This document shows, in pieces, positions 11,901-26,474 of a stretch of 64,000 nucleotides of DNA; the first letter of the stretch is position 1; the number at the start of each line of letters is the position of its first letter. The stretch is from the NCBI GenBank assembly GCA_013399305.1, contig VXAI01000275.1:306227-370226 (forward strand), in the 5' to 3' direction. The notes below the pieces were generated by a model, which saw only the letters and a program-made list of their open reading frames with translations, had not been told where the DNA came from and did not search any database. A program made the position numbers and the translations under genes. Source of the stretch: Rostratula benghalensis (lineage: Eukaryota; Chordata; Aves; Charadriiformes; Rostratulidae).

Positions 11901-14900
11901 TTCTCTACTGGGATTGCTAATTCACTTCTAGGAAAATTACTATAATAGGCCAATTATAATCTGCATCTAGTGAGGGGAACAGGGTCTGGCATTTTCCTTG
12001 ACTATTGTCTCATCGCCCTCTTTCAGTATGAATGTGAGACAGACAGAAAGCCTCCCTGGTGGGTAATTCTACATACACGGACTTACTTTTGTGGCTGCCA
12101 AGTCAAGGAGCAAGCAAAAGATGTGAGGAGTAATTTGGGGATAACCATTGAGGATTCCCAGATGCAGTGATCCTGATGGAACCAGCTAGCTTTCCTGGGA
12201 GGTGGAAAGCGCCTGAGTCAGTTTGATTTTGCTTAGGTTTCCAACAAGTCTCAGAATCTGGGAGATGCAAAGGCACCTCAGGGGTACCTTCAAAAACATC
12301 CTTTTTTGGGCAAGGGCTGGAATGTAGCCAGACAGTGTATAGAAGGGGAGAAAGTCCTTTAAAACATATCCATCCTTTGGTATCTGTAGGGCCATGAGGT
12401 GAGAAGGGGAGGGACAGAGGCAGTATCAGCAGATGCGATGAGACACACACACACCTCTCACCAGCACCATACTGACCTCTAGCTATGAGATCACTTCAGT
12501 TGGTTGTAAAATTGAGTGGCCTTGGCTGCTCTGTCACAGAACGGAGTGATCACCCCTGCAGGTCTAGGAGGAAGATACCCCTAGTTACCTTCACATCTTT
12601 CCTTGTGACAGGTGTTCAGTGCAGTACTGCAATAATCACATCTGAGAGAGAAAAGATGCACTTCTGCAAGTGGCTGTGAACAGTCACAGGAAGGCTGTAC
12701 AGCTGTATTAGTTCCATATCAAATATTTCAGATGAACTTAATAAAGTCTGAGAGTGCACCCAGTCTTTCTGACATAAAAACCACAACACAGTTTAAAAAA
12801 TACTGATTTTATTCATCTGGATAACCTATTTAACAGTGGATCACACTGGTAGGAACAATCACAAACACCTAGGTACATGATTTCATCAGGTTCTGGTTTG
12901 GGTCAAGCACATATTATGGCGTCACCAATAAAGACAATGATTGCTGTTCAAAGCTTAGATTTGTCTCTTCTCCTTGGTCAGCTTTCAAGCCCAATAGTTT
13001 CTTCACCCACTGCATGTGGGATTCTCTACAAAGAACTTTATTCTCAAAATCCAAATCAGCAAACAGCCTGAAGCACATGCTGCATTTAAAAATTGTTTAC
13101 CTTATGGCAAACAGAATTTATTTGAAAGCCTTCAGTTTTTCAGTGCAACAAACAAAAAAACCCTACCATCCACAGTTCCTCATAAATGTTGGACCAGACT
13201 TGTATTAATCATCCTAGCTCCAATAAGGGAGCTGGAACTACTTACCTCACCACATGATCCTGGCCTGTAAATCCCAACCATCTCCCTTGAAATAATGCAT
13301 CACAGCAAGGTTTCACAAGCAAAAGTCTCTGACCTGTGTGCCAGGTATCTGAAGAGTACCCATAGACTTCTGCACCATATGCACACCTTTCTAAAGGCAA
13401 CCTGTGCTTCACTTGACTCTGAAGGCAACTACCCATGGAAGAAGGGCTCATGGCAGCTCCGGTCAGACATGGCCTCACCTCACAGATCAGGATACACAGT
13501 AACTCAGAGGATTCCTACACTGCAAGCTAGCATGCACCAAGATGGAGAGTAGGTCTCTGATTTGTTCATACCCAAACAATATGAACGTGGAGCAAATGTT
13601 GCCACCTAAGAACTGCGAGCTCATAGCCACACTCAGGACTACAGAGATGACCTGCTCTGAAAGCATCTTTGGATCTGTCACCTTTAAGCCCAGTCCTATA
13701 AGATTGTTTGAAGTCAGGAAGACGCAGGTCATCAGAGCATCAGACACTCAGCCAGCAGCCATGAGAAGATATAATGGTCCTAGCCTTTTGGAGGTGCAAA
13801 GAGCTGCCAAATTAGAATGAGCTGCCTTCTACTGCTTTTCCCTCACACACACATTCACTGTGAGGACTGCTAGACAGGCTAAAAATCACTCACAAAAATG
13901 TAGAGGGTATTATTGATAAAGAGACCTAGGGAAGTTGCATGCCCAACATCCATCAGATGATTCACCTTCTGAAAATCCTAGTTGTCGGGCTCAGGCTATC
14001 CTTTACTCAACTCTTCCTCTCAGTCTCTTCTATCCCAGAATCAATTCTTTCTACCCACACTCCCACTGTCCTGTGCACAGAGCTAACAACACACACAGGG
14101 TTGATCTACCTGTGACCATGGACATTGGCATGCATGGTTGATCTTTGTTGCTGCTAAAGGGAGGGGATTCCAGGCCAGAGTATCCCTCCCTGCCCTTTAC
14201 TTTTAAGTGCTAATTGGGTTTTCCATCAGTTTCAGTACAGCACAACATGGACTTGTGGAGCTTGAAAAGCATCACAGGTTTTTATCACAATGGAGCAATG
14301 AGGGAAGACTTCAGAGCATTTTCTGGGAAAGCTGCATACAATTATATTTGCAGAACTATCTGGCTATTGTGCCTTTTAAATCACATGAAAGACAGTGCTA
14401 TTTCGGTGAAACTCTCTACAGCCACTGAAATAAGTCACTCTTTTAGAGCAGGCAATGAACTCACGTGTTCACAAGAATTGACTGTACATACTCTTAAGCA
14501 AGACACTTCATAGTTAAATGAGAAATACCTCTAGTTTGGGCCCATCCCATAGATATCATATGCACCAACAGGATGATTACTACTTGTAGAGCTACGTGAA
14601 ACATCTACCATTTATCTGAGTTATGAAAATACACTTTTAAATAGCACAGCAATCCAATGCCAAAAGACAAGGAGTCAAATGGGCAGACTTTGGCCACTTG
14701 TCGCTCTACAGAAAACTACTTGCTTTTCTAAGGGTTGACCTTAAACATTTGCCAGGACTGGATCCTTCACTTGAAAAAAGGTTTGAAGTTTCAACAAGGG
14801 AGTCTTTTTCCAGCTTCCCACAGAATGCAGCGCTTGTCTAGGGCTTTTGATGAACAGCTCATAAATTGCTGCTATTTAGCCTCTGGCAATGGAATCCTGC

Positions 14901-17900
14901 TTTATGTAGTTTTCCTAGAAATGAGACACATTTGAATCTTGCACAGGATTCTCTCTGCCTCCTTCTTCAATCCCTGTCCACGTGGTTTCAGTTTCCTGGA
15001 ACTAAGCGTGTTAGCCCCTTTAAAAACAACAGCAACAACAAATCAGCAAAGCAAGGAAACCAGTTTTCTGTCCATAAATGCTGTATTCCCTGCACACAAG
15101 GAAACTTTACCAACTCTATGGTTAGAAGATGTCATAACCTCTTTTGTTGTATACTAGCATGACAGCATTGCAGCATCCAGGATCCATCCTAGTAAGGGGA
15201 AACAAAAAAAAAAAAGTGTTACATGTTAAAAAAAATCACCCAAGAAAAATGTGTTATTTTGCATGGACCACAGTTAAGACATATCAGTCTAAGGGTTTGT
15301 TTCCTAATAAGAATGTTTGAAGGGATTGAATTTGAAGGGATATCTTAACAATATAACTGCAGCTGGCTACAATGGAAAGTGCTACATTTCTTCGCTTACC
15401 TTTATGCCTGGTGGGATTTGATTTATGGAAGATTTTCCCTTATAGATGCTGGGAATTGCACACACCTTCTTGCATGAGATGAAATATGCATATTAAAAGG
15501 TTGCAAAATTTGGTAGCATGCATTAGAGTGCTGTGCTGCTCTAACAATGGAGTCCCAAGGTCTGACCATTACTGTAACTGGGCCTTCATAATTCCCATAG
15601 CTGTTTTCTTGATGTCTAATTTTAAGTCCTTTTAAGACAGATCTATATTAAAATTTTGGTTTATAACCCTCTTCCTTCAAACCAGCTCCAGGGAAGTCTG
15701 TAAGAGCAAAAGGGAATTAATTTTTTTTCTGTCACTTGGATCTGAAACAACTTATTGAGGTAACTAAGAGAAAAATGTGTTGGGCCTGCAAGGACTTTTC
15801 TTCATTTAGAGACTTCTCCATTATCATACTTTGATATAGTCCAGTTTAGCTGCATATAGGTCCATCTGTGTTCATGACATGTGAAACCTAAAGTATTATT
15901 CATAATTTATTAAAAATGTCTGCAGTCCTCCATAACAACAGAGAAAGGGAAGACAGAAGTAACTGGAATAAATGTGGCACTTGGGCCTCCCTGAACTACA
16001 CAAAGTCAGTACACAATCTGCCAGTTTTTTATAATGCAAGTAGTATTTACATTTATTTTCCCTCTGCATGTCAACATGGCAAAGCCTGAATTGTGCCACT
16101 CTAACATGCCCCTAAAGGTTATGTGTTGCATTTTTCTTTACGCAGGATGGCTTACATGTAACTATGACACATAGTTAGGATGTGATATTAAATGAATCAG
16201 TTTTGGACTGAGTTCCAAGCAAACAAAAGTCTGAGGTCCAGACAATTGAACTGTGTGACAGGGCTAGTCGTAAGTTTAAAGAAGTAAACATGTACCTGCC
16301 TAAATGCTATGAGTAACTCAATCCTTGCGTTGCAAGGAATTCATGCCATTTATATTTTCACACAGTATTTTCCACCATTTCCTGATCAGTACAAGAGTGT
16401 GAAAGCAACTTATTCCTCCATAAAGACTATACCCTTTCTAGTTCTCGTGTTCCTGCAACTCCTGCTACCACTCCAGTAGCCAGTAAAAGAAGAGCAAGAC
16501 CAGGCTATAAAAAGACTGTACTAGTGAGAAGGCTCTGGGCCAGAAAGTTGGTTACAAGAGAGCCAAAGCCCTTAGGAGGCAAAAGAAATATGTGGGAGAA
16601 ACATCAGAGACAGGAGAAGCCTACAAAGTGAACAGGATTTGTCAAGGGCTCTATTTGGATTCAGAAAGGAGAGAATGGCAGTGGTACATAAAATATATAA
16701 ATATGTATATGTAATATATATGAAAAAGATAAAGAAGATAATGATAACTATATTCTCACTCACACAGAAGCTACATATATAGGCAATGACTATACATGTA
16801 GATATATATAGATACATAAAATATTGCAAGTGAGAATTCATAAAATGCATTTGCCTTTCAAAAAGTTTTCTAGAAAAAAAGCCAACTCTACCAACAAAAT
16901 GTATGGCCCACTTGCTTTGAGTTCACCAAAACTGTGAGAAATCTCTGATTTGCAGCCTAACTCTGTGCTGATCTTCAAAGCAAAATTCCCTCTTGGAATT
17001 TTCTTTCATGTAAGCATTTTCCTGTAGATTTATATGTTGGAGAGGGAAGTTTTCAATTCAAGGATTATAGAGACTGAAAAAGTAAGTAAAGATATGAAGT
17101 TTCCCAAAAACTCAGAGCAAAAATAACTGGATACTAGTGATTTCTTGGAGAAACCCTATCGGATGCCCCATCAAGCAACTCACGGGCAGACAGATGTCTG
17201 CAACAGCTGCATTAAGTGAACCCATGACAAGTTTCTCTGTCTTCCTGTACAGAAAACAATCGAAGCTGGGTGTGTTGGTCTGATTTCTGATTCTGCTCTT
17301 AGTTTTACACTGATGTACTTGACGTGGTTCCTTCCCAAAGGCCATAGAGATATTCCACTGGAAAAGAGTATTGAACATACTCAAGTAGTTGATATTTGGC
17401 ACCTCCTTTTATTGACTGTGAAGATCAGTTATCCAACAAATGCTTAGAAATTGTAAAATACACCTCCTTATGGCTTGTTTTCCTAATCTACAAGGATAAA
17501 ATCCATGCTGTTTCATTGTTTCTGAATTTATTTAGTAAGGCTCCTTAGCAGCAAACAAGACTCCTCTTGCACTGGAAGTATTGCATGGTTAAGGTATGTA
17601 ATTTCACCTGCCTGTCCAAGGGAGTATTATGCAAATCATATCATTAGTAGCAATACAAATGGTCTCAGTAAATAAAAAGAGACATGTATAGTCATTAAAC
17701 ATTGGAAATATTGTGCAAATCCCAAAGAGAATGGCTGAAGGACAGCAAAACTGTCATTTTAAATCTTACAAATAAGTAAGGATTCCCTAGTATAATACAG
17801 CAGCGAAGGACTGATATGAAACCAGTTCCAAGTCTATATTGGTGTATGAAAGAACCATTTAAATAATGATTACTATCACTGGCACAGTGAAAGTGACAGG

Positions 17901-20900
17901 CAAGATTTTGACTGAGTCAGAAGAAAGGAGAGTGACTGCAGAGGATTTTTCTATGCCTGTAAGCTAAAAATGTAAAATCAATAAAGTATCTGAAAGTAAC
18001 TGACATGAATTAAGTCAGCTGCCTCCAAAGATTGCTCCAAAGCTCCAGGCATTAGCAATTTGGTGACCAGGTGCTCCCAGAGATATCCGTTTATATGGTC
18101 CTTTGCAAAGTTTTACAGTTTCAAGATCCACTGGCAGACCAACAAAACAAAGCAGATGGGCCAGGTTGCTGGTGGGAATACTCTCACCCAGGAAAGAAGA
18201 AAGACACAAAGAGCAGGAGGTCTCATTCCCTGCTCCAATGAGTGCTGTGGAGCCATACTTCCCCTTCTGCATCATTAATCCTATGTCCCACAAAGCTTCA
18301 GCAGCAAGGAGAACATCCTGCTGCTTCCTTAATCAACACCCTCTGTTGCCTGGTGGCCAGGGGGCTCTCCTAGCAGTGTAGGTCCTGCTCACTGCACAAA
18401 ACGAAACTCTCTCATTTTGTGAAAGAGCCAGTCCATGCTCAGCTTGAAAAGAAAAAAAAAAAAAAGACTGTATCTCTGTTATTAGGGGGTGTAGGGGTGT
18501 GCATGTCTTGCCTTGTGTGTCTGCTTCTGCACAGCCAAGGTGTAGAGATACATAAACGTTGTGGAAAGTTCATGGCACATACCAGCACATCTCTCCAGTA
18601 GCAAAGGAAGCCTCTTAAATACTTTAAATGCCGAGACAGATAACTTGCCTCATGTGAAGGGGCCTTTGCGGCCAAACTCACCTCTGCCACAAGATTGTGG
18701 CTATCACAGTGCAGATTGCACATTCCAGTGTTGCCTTGTCAAATACCTCCATGGCCCACAGGATGGCACTGTGCCACCCCACAAACTCGTCACTGGCTTT
18801 TTGGTGGTGGTTCCTGACGGCAACAGTCAGTATAAAGCAGGCTTCTCCCCATCACAGGTTTTCACATGGAATTTTCAGGCTTTCCAGAATTCAGCATAAT
18901 TCTACAGACTCTCCTATGCCAGCACACCAGCTGATCCTTCGTGTCTTTGATCAGAAAGATCACCATCTGCTTTCTGTGGGCATTTTGCTTGAATAAACAG
19001 TAAGCTTAACCCCTAAAAGTCCAGTCCAGTACCTACACATCAACCTCCAGAACAACTGCTTCTTTTTGCTGCTCAGAAATTCTATTTAGTAAGCCTGAAA
19101 CTAATTAATAAAAGCTATTGCTTTCCACGCACTTTACATGTTCAAAGTACTGTACACACTAAATTCAGTTAACAATCTTGTTAATTACCACATCATTTGC
19201 ACTCTACTTAAGATCCCTGCAAAAATTGGGAGTTTGTTTAGCCAACAGTTATCTGGCATGGACCAGAAGGGGGCTCAGGCTCAAGCCTTTACATGCACTT
19301 GCACAGAGACACCTAGCACATACGTTCCAGCTCAACTGATAAAGCATCCACACAGTTTCATGATCCTCTCCCACTTATAGGTCAAAGATGGAGCTAAACC
19401 ACAAATAGCAAAATTTGTACTGTGCATCAGATTTCAAAGCCTTATCAGTGTTTGAGGATCCTATGACATAGGACATAGAATTTTCCCTAGACTCACAAAG
19501 CATCCTTTCAAGAAAAATATTGTGGGAGAACTGAAGAGTCAATGACTTGAAATAAAAATTCAAAAAGATAACTTTGTCCTTATTAAATCTTTTGAAAAGG
19601 ATCACCAAGGTCAATTATTTCAGCTTAAATCTGCTGAAAAGATGAAGTAAATTGAGTTTTACTCAAGTCTAACCTTCCTTAACAGCTTTAACTTGAGTTG
19701 CTAGCCTTCATTAAAGCCTTATCTGTTTTATCTTCATTACGGTTTTAAAAGGCTTTTTTGCCATACTGGCATGTCCACGGAACCAGCACACAAAATTACA
19801 AAAGAATATTAGAGCTGGGTCTACAGCAGAGGCAAAAACAACCGTTGCTAAGGACAACAGGCTGTTGGAGACAGCAAAACAGTCAAGGTCCACCTGTCTG
19901 CTCCACTTATACCTGAGCCCTGGGAAGGCAGGATTGTGGCTGCTGGTGAGGAGTGTGGAAAGGGGCCTGGGGACAAGGAAACTGCTGCCATGTTTGTGGC
20001 AGTGGTAATAGTCATCTCCACTCCTTACCTCTTCTGTCCTCCCCAGGGTCTCCAGCGTCCCTCAGGCTCAGCTCTGCTCACTCTCTCTCTCTCTCTGTTC
20101 CTCCCAAAGGCATAACTCTGGCCCCAGATACACAGCAATATCTAATTTGGCCTTCGCAGCTGAGACGCATCAGGCTAGCATGGTAAAACATTAATAAACT
20201 GAAAGGAAATTGCATTAAGTTATAGGAAAGTTGCCACTCTTTGATGAAGCCATGGAGTTAAAGGAAAGCACCATGAGGGAAGGCGTTGGTTGGGTGGGCT
20301 CCACGTGTGGATGTGTGAATGGAGGTGGCATGGTGCAGGTCATACACTCGGGGGATCACCAGAGAAACAATCATATGGAGACAAGGAGTGTGATCAAAAA
20401 CAGCAATGGAAATACAAGCAGCAAATTCATTTACCACTCCCTAGTCCCTGAGAAGTGGGTGACTTGGGTTCAAAGGACCCTTTGCTCCTGTTGCTCTTTC
20501 ATTGCCAAATACTAATCCAGCTTTGAGCAAGAGGCAGGATTTTCAAATGTGCTGCTATTGGTCTAACTCTGTTTCACTAAAATCACTAGAAAAAATTCCA
20601 AAGGTGTGTTTAGGCTTTAAAAGCTTTTTTTTTTTTCTTTTTTAAATGCTATCTTCTACCAAACTTCCGGGAGTGATATTTATAGTATCATCTAAGTGCC
20701 TGGCTGATTAGTTAACTATTTATAGTCACACTATAGTGACCTGAAGACCCAGTAGTCAGGTTTACGATTATTGATGGAAAGAGATGTAGAGGCACAGGGA
20801 AATACTAACCAAAGCCATGCCACTGAAGCAAGTAAAGAAGGTCAACATCCCATTCATTCTGTTTCCAGCTGTGGAAATAATTATGCCCTTTATAGAAATC

Positions 20901-23900
20901 ACAACCATGTGAAATCAGAAACAGGCTTACAGAGAAGGCTTACAGGCTCTGCCCTCTAGCCCTGCCTCACTTGCTTGTGATGCCCTAGAGAAAAAAGGGT
21001 CATTTGCACTACCTGGAGAAAAAAACAGTTTATCAACAAATATATTGATTGTTCCTATAGATCCTTATCACTAATAAACACCCAACTGCATGCTGAGGAA
21101 AGACTTTATTCCCATTCTAGGGTTGTAGGAATTGAAGCGTGGGAAAAATGAAATGTCAGATCTGAAGGCCGTCTCTCAATCGCGGCAAAATCCATACCAG
21201 ATCCTGACCAGAATGTCCCTATGAGCATGTCTGTTGACAGATTGGTACGGCTCTGTGGCAGACCTGACAGTCAAAACTCAAAAACATACATTAGTTGTAT
21301 CAGTTATGCTTCAAGACACTGAATTTTCAAGACTACAGGTTGCATTTCCTAGCCATGTGGAAAATTGATGAGCTGAAAAACTAAAGACTTCTAGAGCCCT
21401 GTACCACCCTGCCTCGTTGGCATCAGAAGAAAAATCCACCAATGCATGAATAACAGCTGAGATTTTGACTCCACTTGCTGAAACCAACTCTTTGCATCAG
21501 TAAGGGTGTTAAAATATTTCGGCCACCAATAAAACTCTTCATGCATCATGGTGGACACAAAGACATGACAGTAGGCCCTCTCCTAAAATGTAAGTGACTC
21601 AGGCACTGAAATACGCTATAGGACAGGAAGGAATTTGCAAGAGGATTCATCTGGGCCTTTCAGCATATGGTTGCTTCTGAATCACCAATATATGACTAAA
21701 CATAAACTGTGAGGAGCTATTCTGTGTATCCTCCTATTCCTCTGAAAGACCATACGGGATTAAAAACTAGCAAGGCTAGTTTAGGAGGATTAGTTCATAA
21801 CAATGCCAATGAAAATGTATTAAAAAATGATCTTGCCAGATCCAAAGTGCAGATTTGACTGCTCAGTACCAGTCATCTGCTATCACCCAAATTATCTCTG
21901 TGCTTGGAGAACTAACACAAATTTATCCACTGTATTTTCTTCTGCTGCTTTCATACTTTGGTCCAGCAATTCAAGGGGTGAAAGGAGAAAAACCTGCATA
22001 AATTTACTTCTTTTGGACTAGCTGTGAAAAGTTGATGTCAGCTTCTTATCTGCACAGCACATTCCACAGGCTTTCAATTTACCTTGCAGTAAGTCAGCTC
22101 TGGGCTTTGTCAGATATAAGTATTTTGCACGCCTTTAATTATAAAGCAGCCTGCAAGGGAACAGAAAGTCACGAATAAGGGGGTTGCACTGAATATTTTG
22201 TGCCTGAGCCTCAAAAGCAGAAATCAGATCAGCATGGTCAAAGCATTGGCTCAAAGCCAGCACAGAACAGGACTTGTTAGCATTTGGATATTCTATGAGC
22301 TTTGTGCCCAGGACCAAATGTTTTTCTGTGTTTGTTTATCATCACTGTCCATATATGAGTTACTACTGTTATGACAGCAATACAAGTGTCCTTAGGGAGC
22401 GGGGGTCCTCAACCGTGCCTGACGTTATATAGGTACTAGGTAAGAGATGAGGGATACTCAAAAATATCTCCCTGCCTAAATGGTTTAGGGAATACGAGCA
22501 ACCAAAGGGTGTAATATTCTCACATTCTATTGCCAAGGCAGTGAGATCTGTGGGACGTTCAAAGACTATGTGACATTACTGGGGACTCCAAGTCCAATAT
22601 TTAATGACGAGACCTCCCTTATTAAGTAGTCTCTGAACTAATGAAAAACCTTACACAACCTTTTGATGCAACTAACTAAGACACAAAAATGCCAGGGTCT
22701 GAAGTACCAGCTGATGTTTTTTCTGCTACATACATTACACGTCTGGGGGATGGAGGATGGAGAGGAAAGCTGCATCAGCCTCCAAAATGCATCGCTGCTA
22801 TATCACAGCTGCAGCTGGCTTGATCAATATGTATTCAGGCATCTCCTATGGAAATGTTGATTAATGGTTACTAGGCAAATCCGAGCTGACTACTCATCAT
22901 CTCTGAAACCCACTTAGCGAAGTGTTAATGGCAGTCCACAAATCCGTGCAGTATTTTTTAAAGAGCCAATGAAAAAAGGTAAGTAAAGGAGGTGAGCTAC
23001 AGCACAATGAAGATAGCACCTACTTCCATTCTTACCCAATACACCCAGAAAATGAGCAATAATATTTTTGGGGGGGTTTCTTTGTTTATCTTATCCCATT
23101 ACATAATCTATGAGTAAAAAGATCCTGAAAGATTACCCACTGAGTGCAAACAGGAGGAACTCAGAAATTGTAATAACATGACAATGATGATTGCTGCCGT
23201 AGGATCTTCACCATTAATATGTTACATGCCTAAAGACCAGTGCTGCTTACACAGTGGCAGTGTACATGATATAACAACAGTAAATTAAGAAGCACACAAA
23301 CATATGCTGATGGTGGCTTTTTTCATCAATTTCAAAGTGAACTGAGCTCAGAAACATGCGACATGGTGGTCATGGTTCAAATGAAACTCTTTGGCTTATT
23401 CTATATTTGTTATAATTTGCTTTTTCAATTTGGTTTACTGCCATAATTCAAGAAATAATATCAAGCACTTGGAACAAGCCCTTAACACAACTTAGAGACA
23501 ACCGGATTTTTGTGCACCACCCTGCTAATTTCATTGATAAACCTCAAGTGGTGTCCATATTCACATGCTTTCATAATGTGCATGGCTATTCACAAAATTT
23601 CCTTTGCTTTGCTTTTTCTTTCTTTCTCCTTAAAGAAAAAAAAAAAAAAAAAAAGAGCTATTGTAAAGAGCAGAACCATCTAGACAAAATATAGATACAA
23701 ATCAGAAGATAATGGCTTCCTCACAGAAGTGAACAAAGAGCAGCAAAAAGCTAGGAGGCTCACAGACAGATTCTTCTTGGTGCTTTTGAGACATGGAGCT
23801 GGATGGCCAGTGTCTATTCTGTCTGCTGAGCTTAAGGGGATATTTTGTAACTTTTCCATAGGATGAAATGAACTGAAAAAGGTAAGAGAAGAAACATGAA

Positions 23901-24720
23901 ACTTTACTTTGTCTCCATTAGGAAAGTGCCTGGAATAGGAAATTATTCTGCTACCATCTTCAGGCCAGAGTGGCCACTGTTATCAACTGCTCTGACCTTC
24001 CACTCAACAGAAGTTGAAGATCATGCACTGCTGTTGATTTCTGCATCCAAATCAGATAACCTGGCTGAATTGCAGCAGAGATGGCTCAAGGCTCTTCTCA
24101 TAATTAGGTGATATGCACTTTTTTAATAATTTCAGGAAGCCCACAGTAGTCAGGGACTACCAGAGACCCCAGGAAGGAGGAACATCAGCATGGAGCTGGA
24201 GAGCTCTGGAGAGAGAACAAGGACCAGACAAGGTTAGCAGAGGTTCCAGATTAACAAGAAGAGCACTGAACAGAGACCAGTGGATTTTTTAAGGGCAAGA
24301 ACTTTGCTTCACTCTCTGGACTAGCTTCTAAAGTGATTTGGGACCCCCTGCCCCATCTTACCCTGCTCCTAGGACTTCATTCTCTTCCCTCAGTCCCATA
24401 AAGAAAAAACATAGTGCAGTATGGCAAATGAGCTGGAGGACACAAGAAATGAGGGAAGATCTTACAACTTCTCATCTGTTTGGCAGTTCAAGTACAGAAG
24501 ACGATTCTAGTAAAGTCACTGAGCTTAGGCCATTATGCATGTAACCACTTCCATATTATCCCTTGACTTCTATTCAGCCTGGAATGAGTTATCATTTCTT
24601 CATTTTTGTCTGTCATATTAGAAATCACCACCTTCTTTCCAGGGTAAACTTATTCATAGCCAGTTTATGCTCTGTTGTCCAAACACCAACATTGCATTTT
24701 AGCTTAAATAGCTCTTACCT
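11900..24720. other. Non-coding stretch, no gene recognised
   Basis: Nearly 13 kb of AT-rich sequence without a frame I recognise. Visible simple sequence includes TA-rich patches (16,680-16,725 and 16,770-16,820), an A14 tract (18,452-18,465), a CT run (about 20,083-20,097) and a long A-tract (23,636-23,654). All open frames are under 120 codons and look like chance. No mobile element could be named. Confidence 0.5.
23636..23654. repeat. Poly(A) tract
   Basis: Nineteen consecutive adenines follow a TTTC-rich stretch. It could be the tail of a retrocopied element, but I do not recognise the sequence to its left, so it is reported only as simple sequence. Confidence 0.8.
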
Positions 24721-25340
24721 CTTTTGCCTACTCTGCCCACAGTATGTTTTTAACTATAGGTCTTGTCAATCTTTCGCTGGCTTAGAAAAGTCAGGCTCTT
24801 CCATCTTCCTCTTTCAAAGCAGCTTCCATTCATCTGATCATTCTTGCTGTTCTTCCATGCATCCTTTCTGACCAAATGTAGGTCACCAAAAATGCACACA
24901 GCATTCCAGAAGAGGCCTTACAGAAATAACATTTCCCAGGTGGTACTGAATGTGCTCCTTCTGAGACTTTCAAAGATTTGCACCTGCAGTTTTTATGGCT
25001 GCATTACTCTGGTGGCTCAATACGTGACACTGGTACTGATCTTAGTACCCCCAATCATTCTTATTGTCTGTCTTCTCCAATGGATAAGCTTGCCACCAAA
25101 ATACCTATCAAGACTTTAATGCCTGTGCTACTCAATATATTTTCATTTCTTTAAGTCAATTATTCAGTTATCTAGTTCTGTGTCCTAACTCACAATCTTG
25201 ATGATGATGCTTAAGTTGCTTCATTTTTAAATTTTATAGTCTCAGCTCTGCTGCTGAAATTTTAAACAACCCAGGACTAATCACTAAGGAACTCCTTTAA
25301 GAACTACCCTCCTATCTCACACTGTTTATTTACTGTGCTC
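24720..25340 (-). mobile_element. Ancient CR1/L3-like LINE fossil
   Basis: Reverse-oriented CR1-type blocks appear in consensus order. TCATTCTTGCTGTTCTTCC (about 24,838) corresponds to the 'other proteins in the 3' region' block, ACACAGCATTCCAGAAGAGG (about 24,897) corresponds to the 'dependent on the dating of 3' block', CATTACTCTGGTGGCTCAAT (about 25,003) follows, and a degraded end near 25,260-25,340 (AACAACCCAGGACTAATCAC) closes it. Divergence is high and the edges are uncertain. No coding capacity remains. Confidence 0.55.
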
Positions 25341-26026
25341 TTTACTAACCCTGGTTCTTCTATTCACCCTTATCTGCCCCATCTCCAGTAGTATTTTTCC
25401 ATACGGCATGCTAATGGCTTTTATATGAAGCTTTTTGTCCAGTTTCAGGGAAGGCATGAGTGAGATCAGCAGAGTTAGAGCAGGAAAGAAGTAGCCCAAT
25501 TTGTATAAACTTCTTATTCCCTGAAAATGGAGACTGTGAATCCAGCAGATGTATAGCCAACCTACCAGGGCTGCAAGAATTTTCACATAGCCATAAGAGC
25601 AAAAAACTGTAGGAGGCATAGAGTTCGTCTCCACGTCTACCTCTGCTATCCTTCTGTTATTATATTACTTAAGACTTGCAAGCACATTTCTGTAGCTTAA
25701 AAGTCTCTGTCTCCTTGGAAAGCCTATCCAAGCAAGACTAAGATGATGGCAATTGGAATGGGAAAGCAGTCAAGAATGTAGGACCAGCAACTGCTCCATT
25801 CAACATGGGGAATCCGGTGACCAGGCATGTCCCACACTAGCATGGCTAGGCATGTGGGTGTGATGTCAAGGACACAATAGAGCTGAGCATGGCACAGCAG
25901 ACAGGCTCTCACCTTCCCCTTATAGTATGGTAATGATGCACCTTTCAGAGAGCACCATAGCAGATGAGCAAACAAAAGAACTGTGGTACAATTCTGCTTT
26001 CACCGGGGATAAATTTGGCGTCACTT

Positions 26027-26070
26027 CACTGACGTCAGTGGAGTTATTCCAGAATTGCACCAGTATAAAA
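26027..26070 (+). promoter_or_regulatory. CRE palindrome followed by a TATA-like element
   Basis: A perfect 14-base palindrome, CACTGACGTCAGTG (26,027-26,040), contains the full CREB/ATF site TGACGTCA. TATAAAA follows at 26,064-26,070, the spacing expected of a compact plus-strand promoter. An AATAAA lies near 26,213. There is no recognisable gene, and the flanking text resembles a widespread ancient amniote repeat, so promoter function is only a possibility. Confidence 0.3.
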
Positions 26071-26474
26071 GAGGGCAGCATCTGCTTCCTGAAAATGGAT
26101 GCCATCAAGCTAATTGAAAACAACAGATGCATCAACAAGCAGCAAGAGGAGACAGTAATGCTCCAATTTTCTTGTAAAATACCATTTAACTTCTCTCCAG
26201 AGAATGTAAGAAAATAAAGCAATATGTACTCTAAAAGCTAAATCTTTTATTGGTGTAAAATTGTATGCAGCCTTTTAAGTGAATGGACCAACATGTATCT
26301 GCAACACCTAAAGACATCTACATTTACAGTCCTCTTCTTTGGGCTCAATTCTTCACTCACAGTTACTTAAATTAGGAGTCACACCATCCATATCCTCAAG
26401 GATACATTTATCTACCCTGAGATAGAGAGAAAAATTGAGACCCCATTTTTCTTCAAACAAATAATGCTTACACT

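Noticed and set aside
23373..23384. GGTTCAAAT as a tRNA B-box
   Set aside because: No matching A-box or cloverleaf arms are present at the required spacing, and the final CC is missing.
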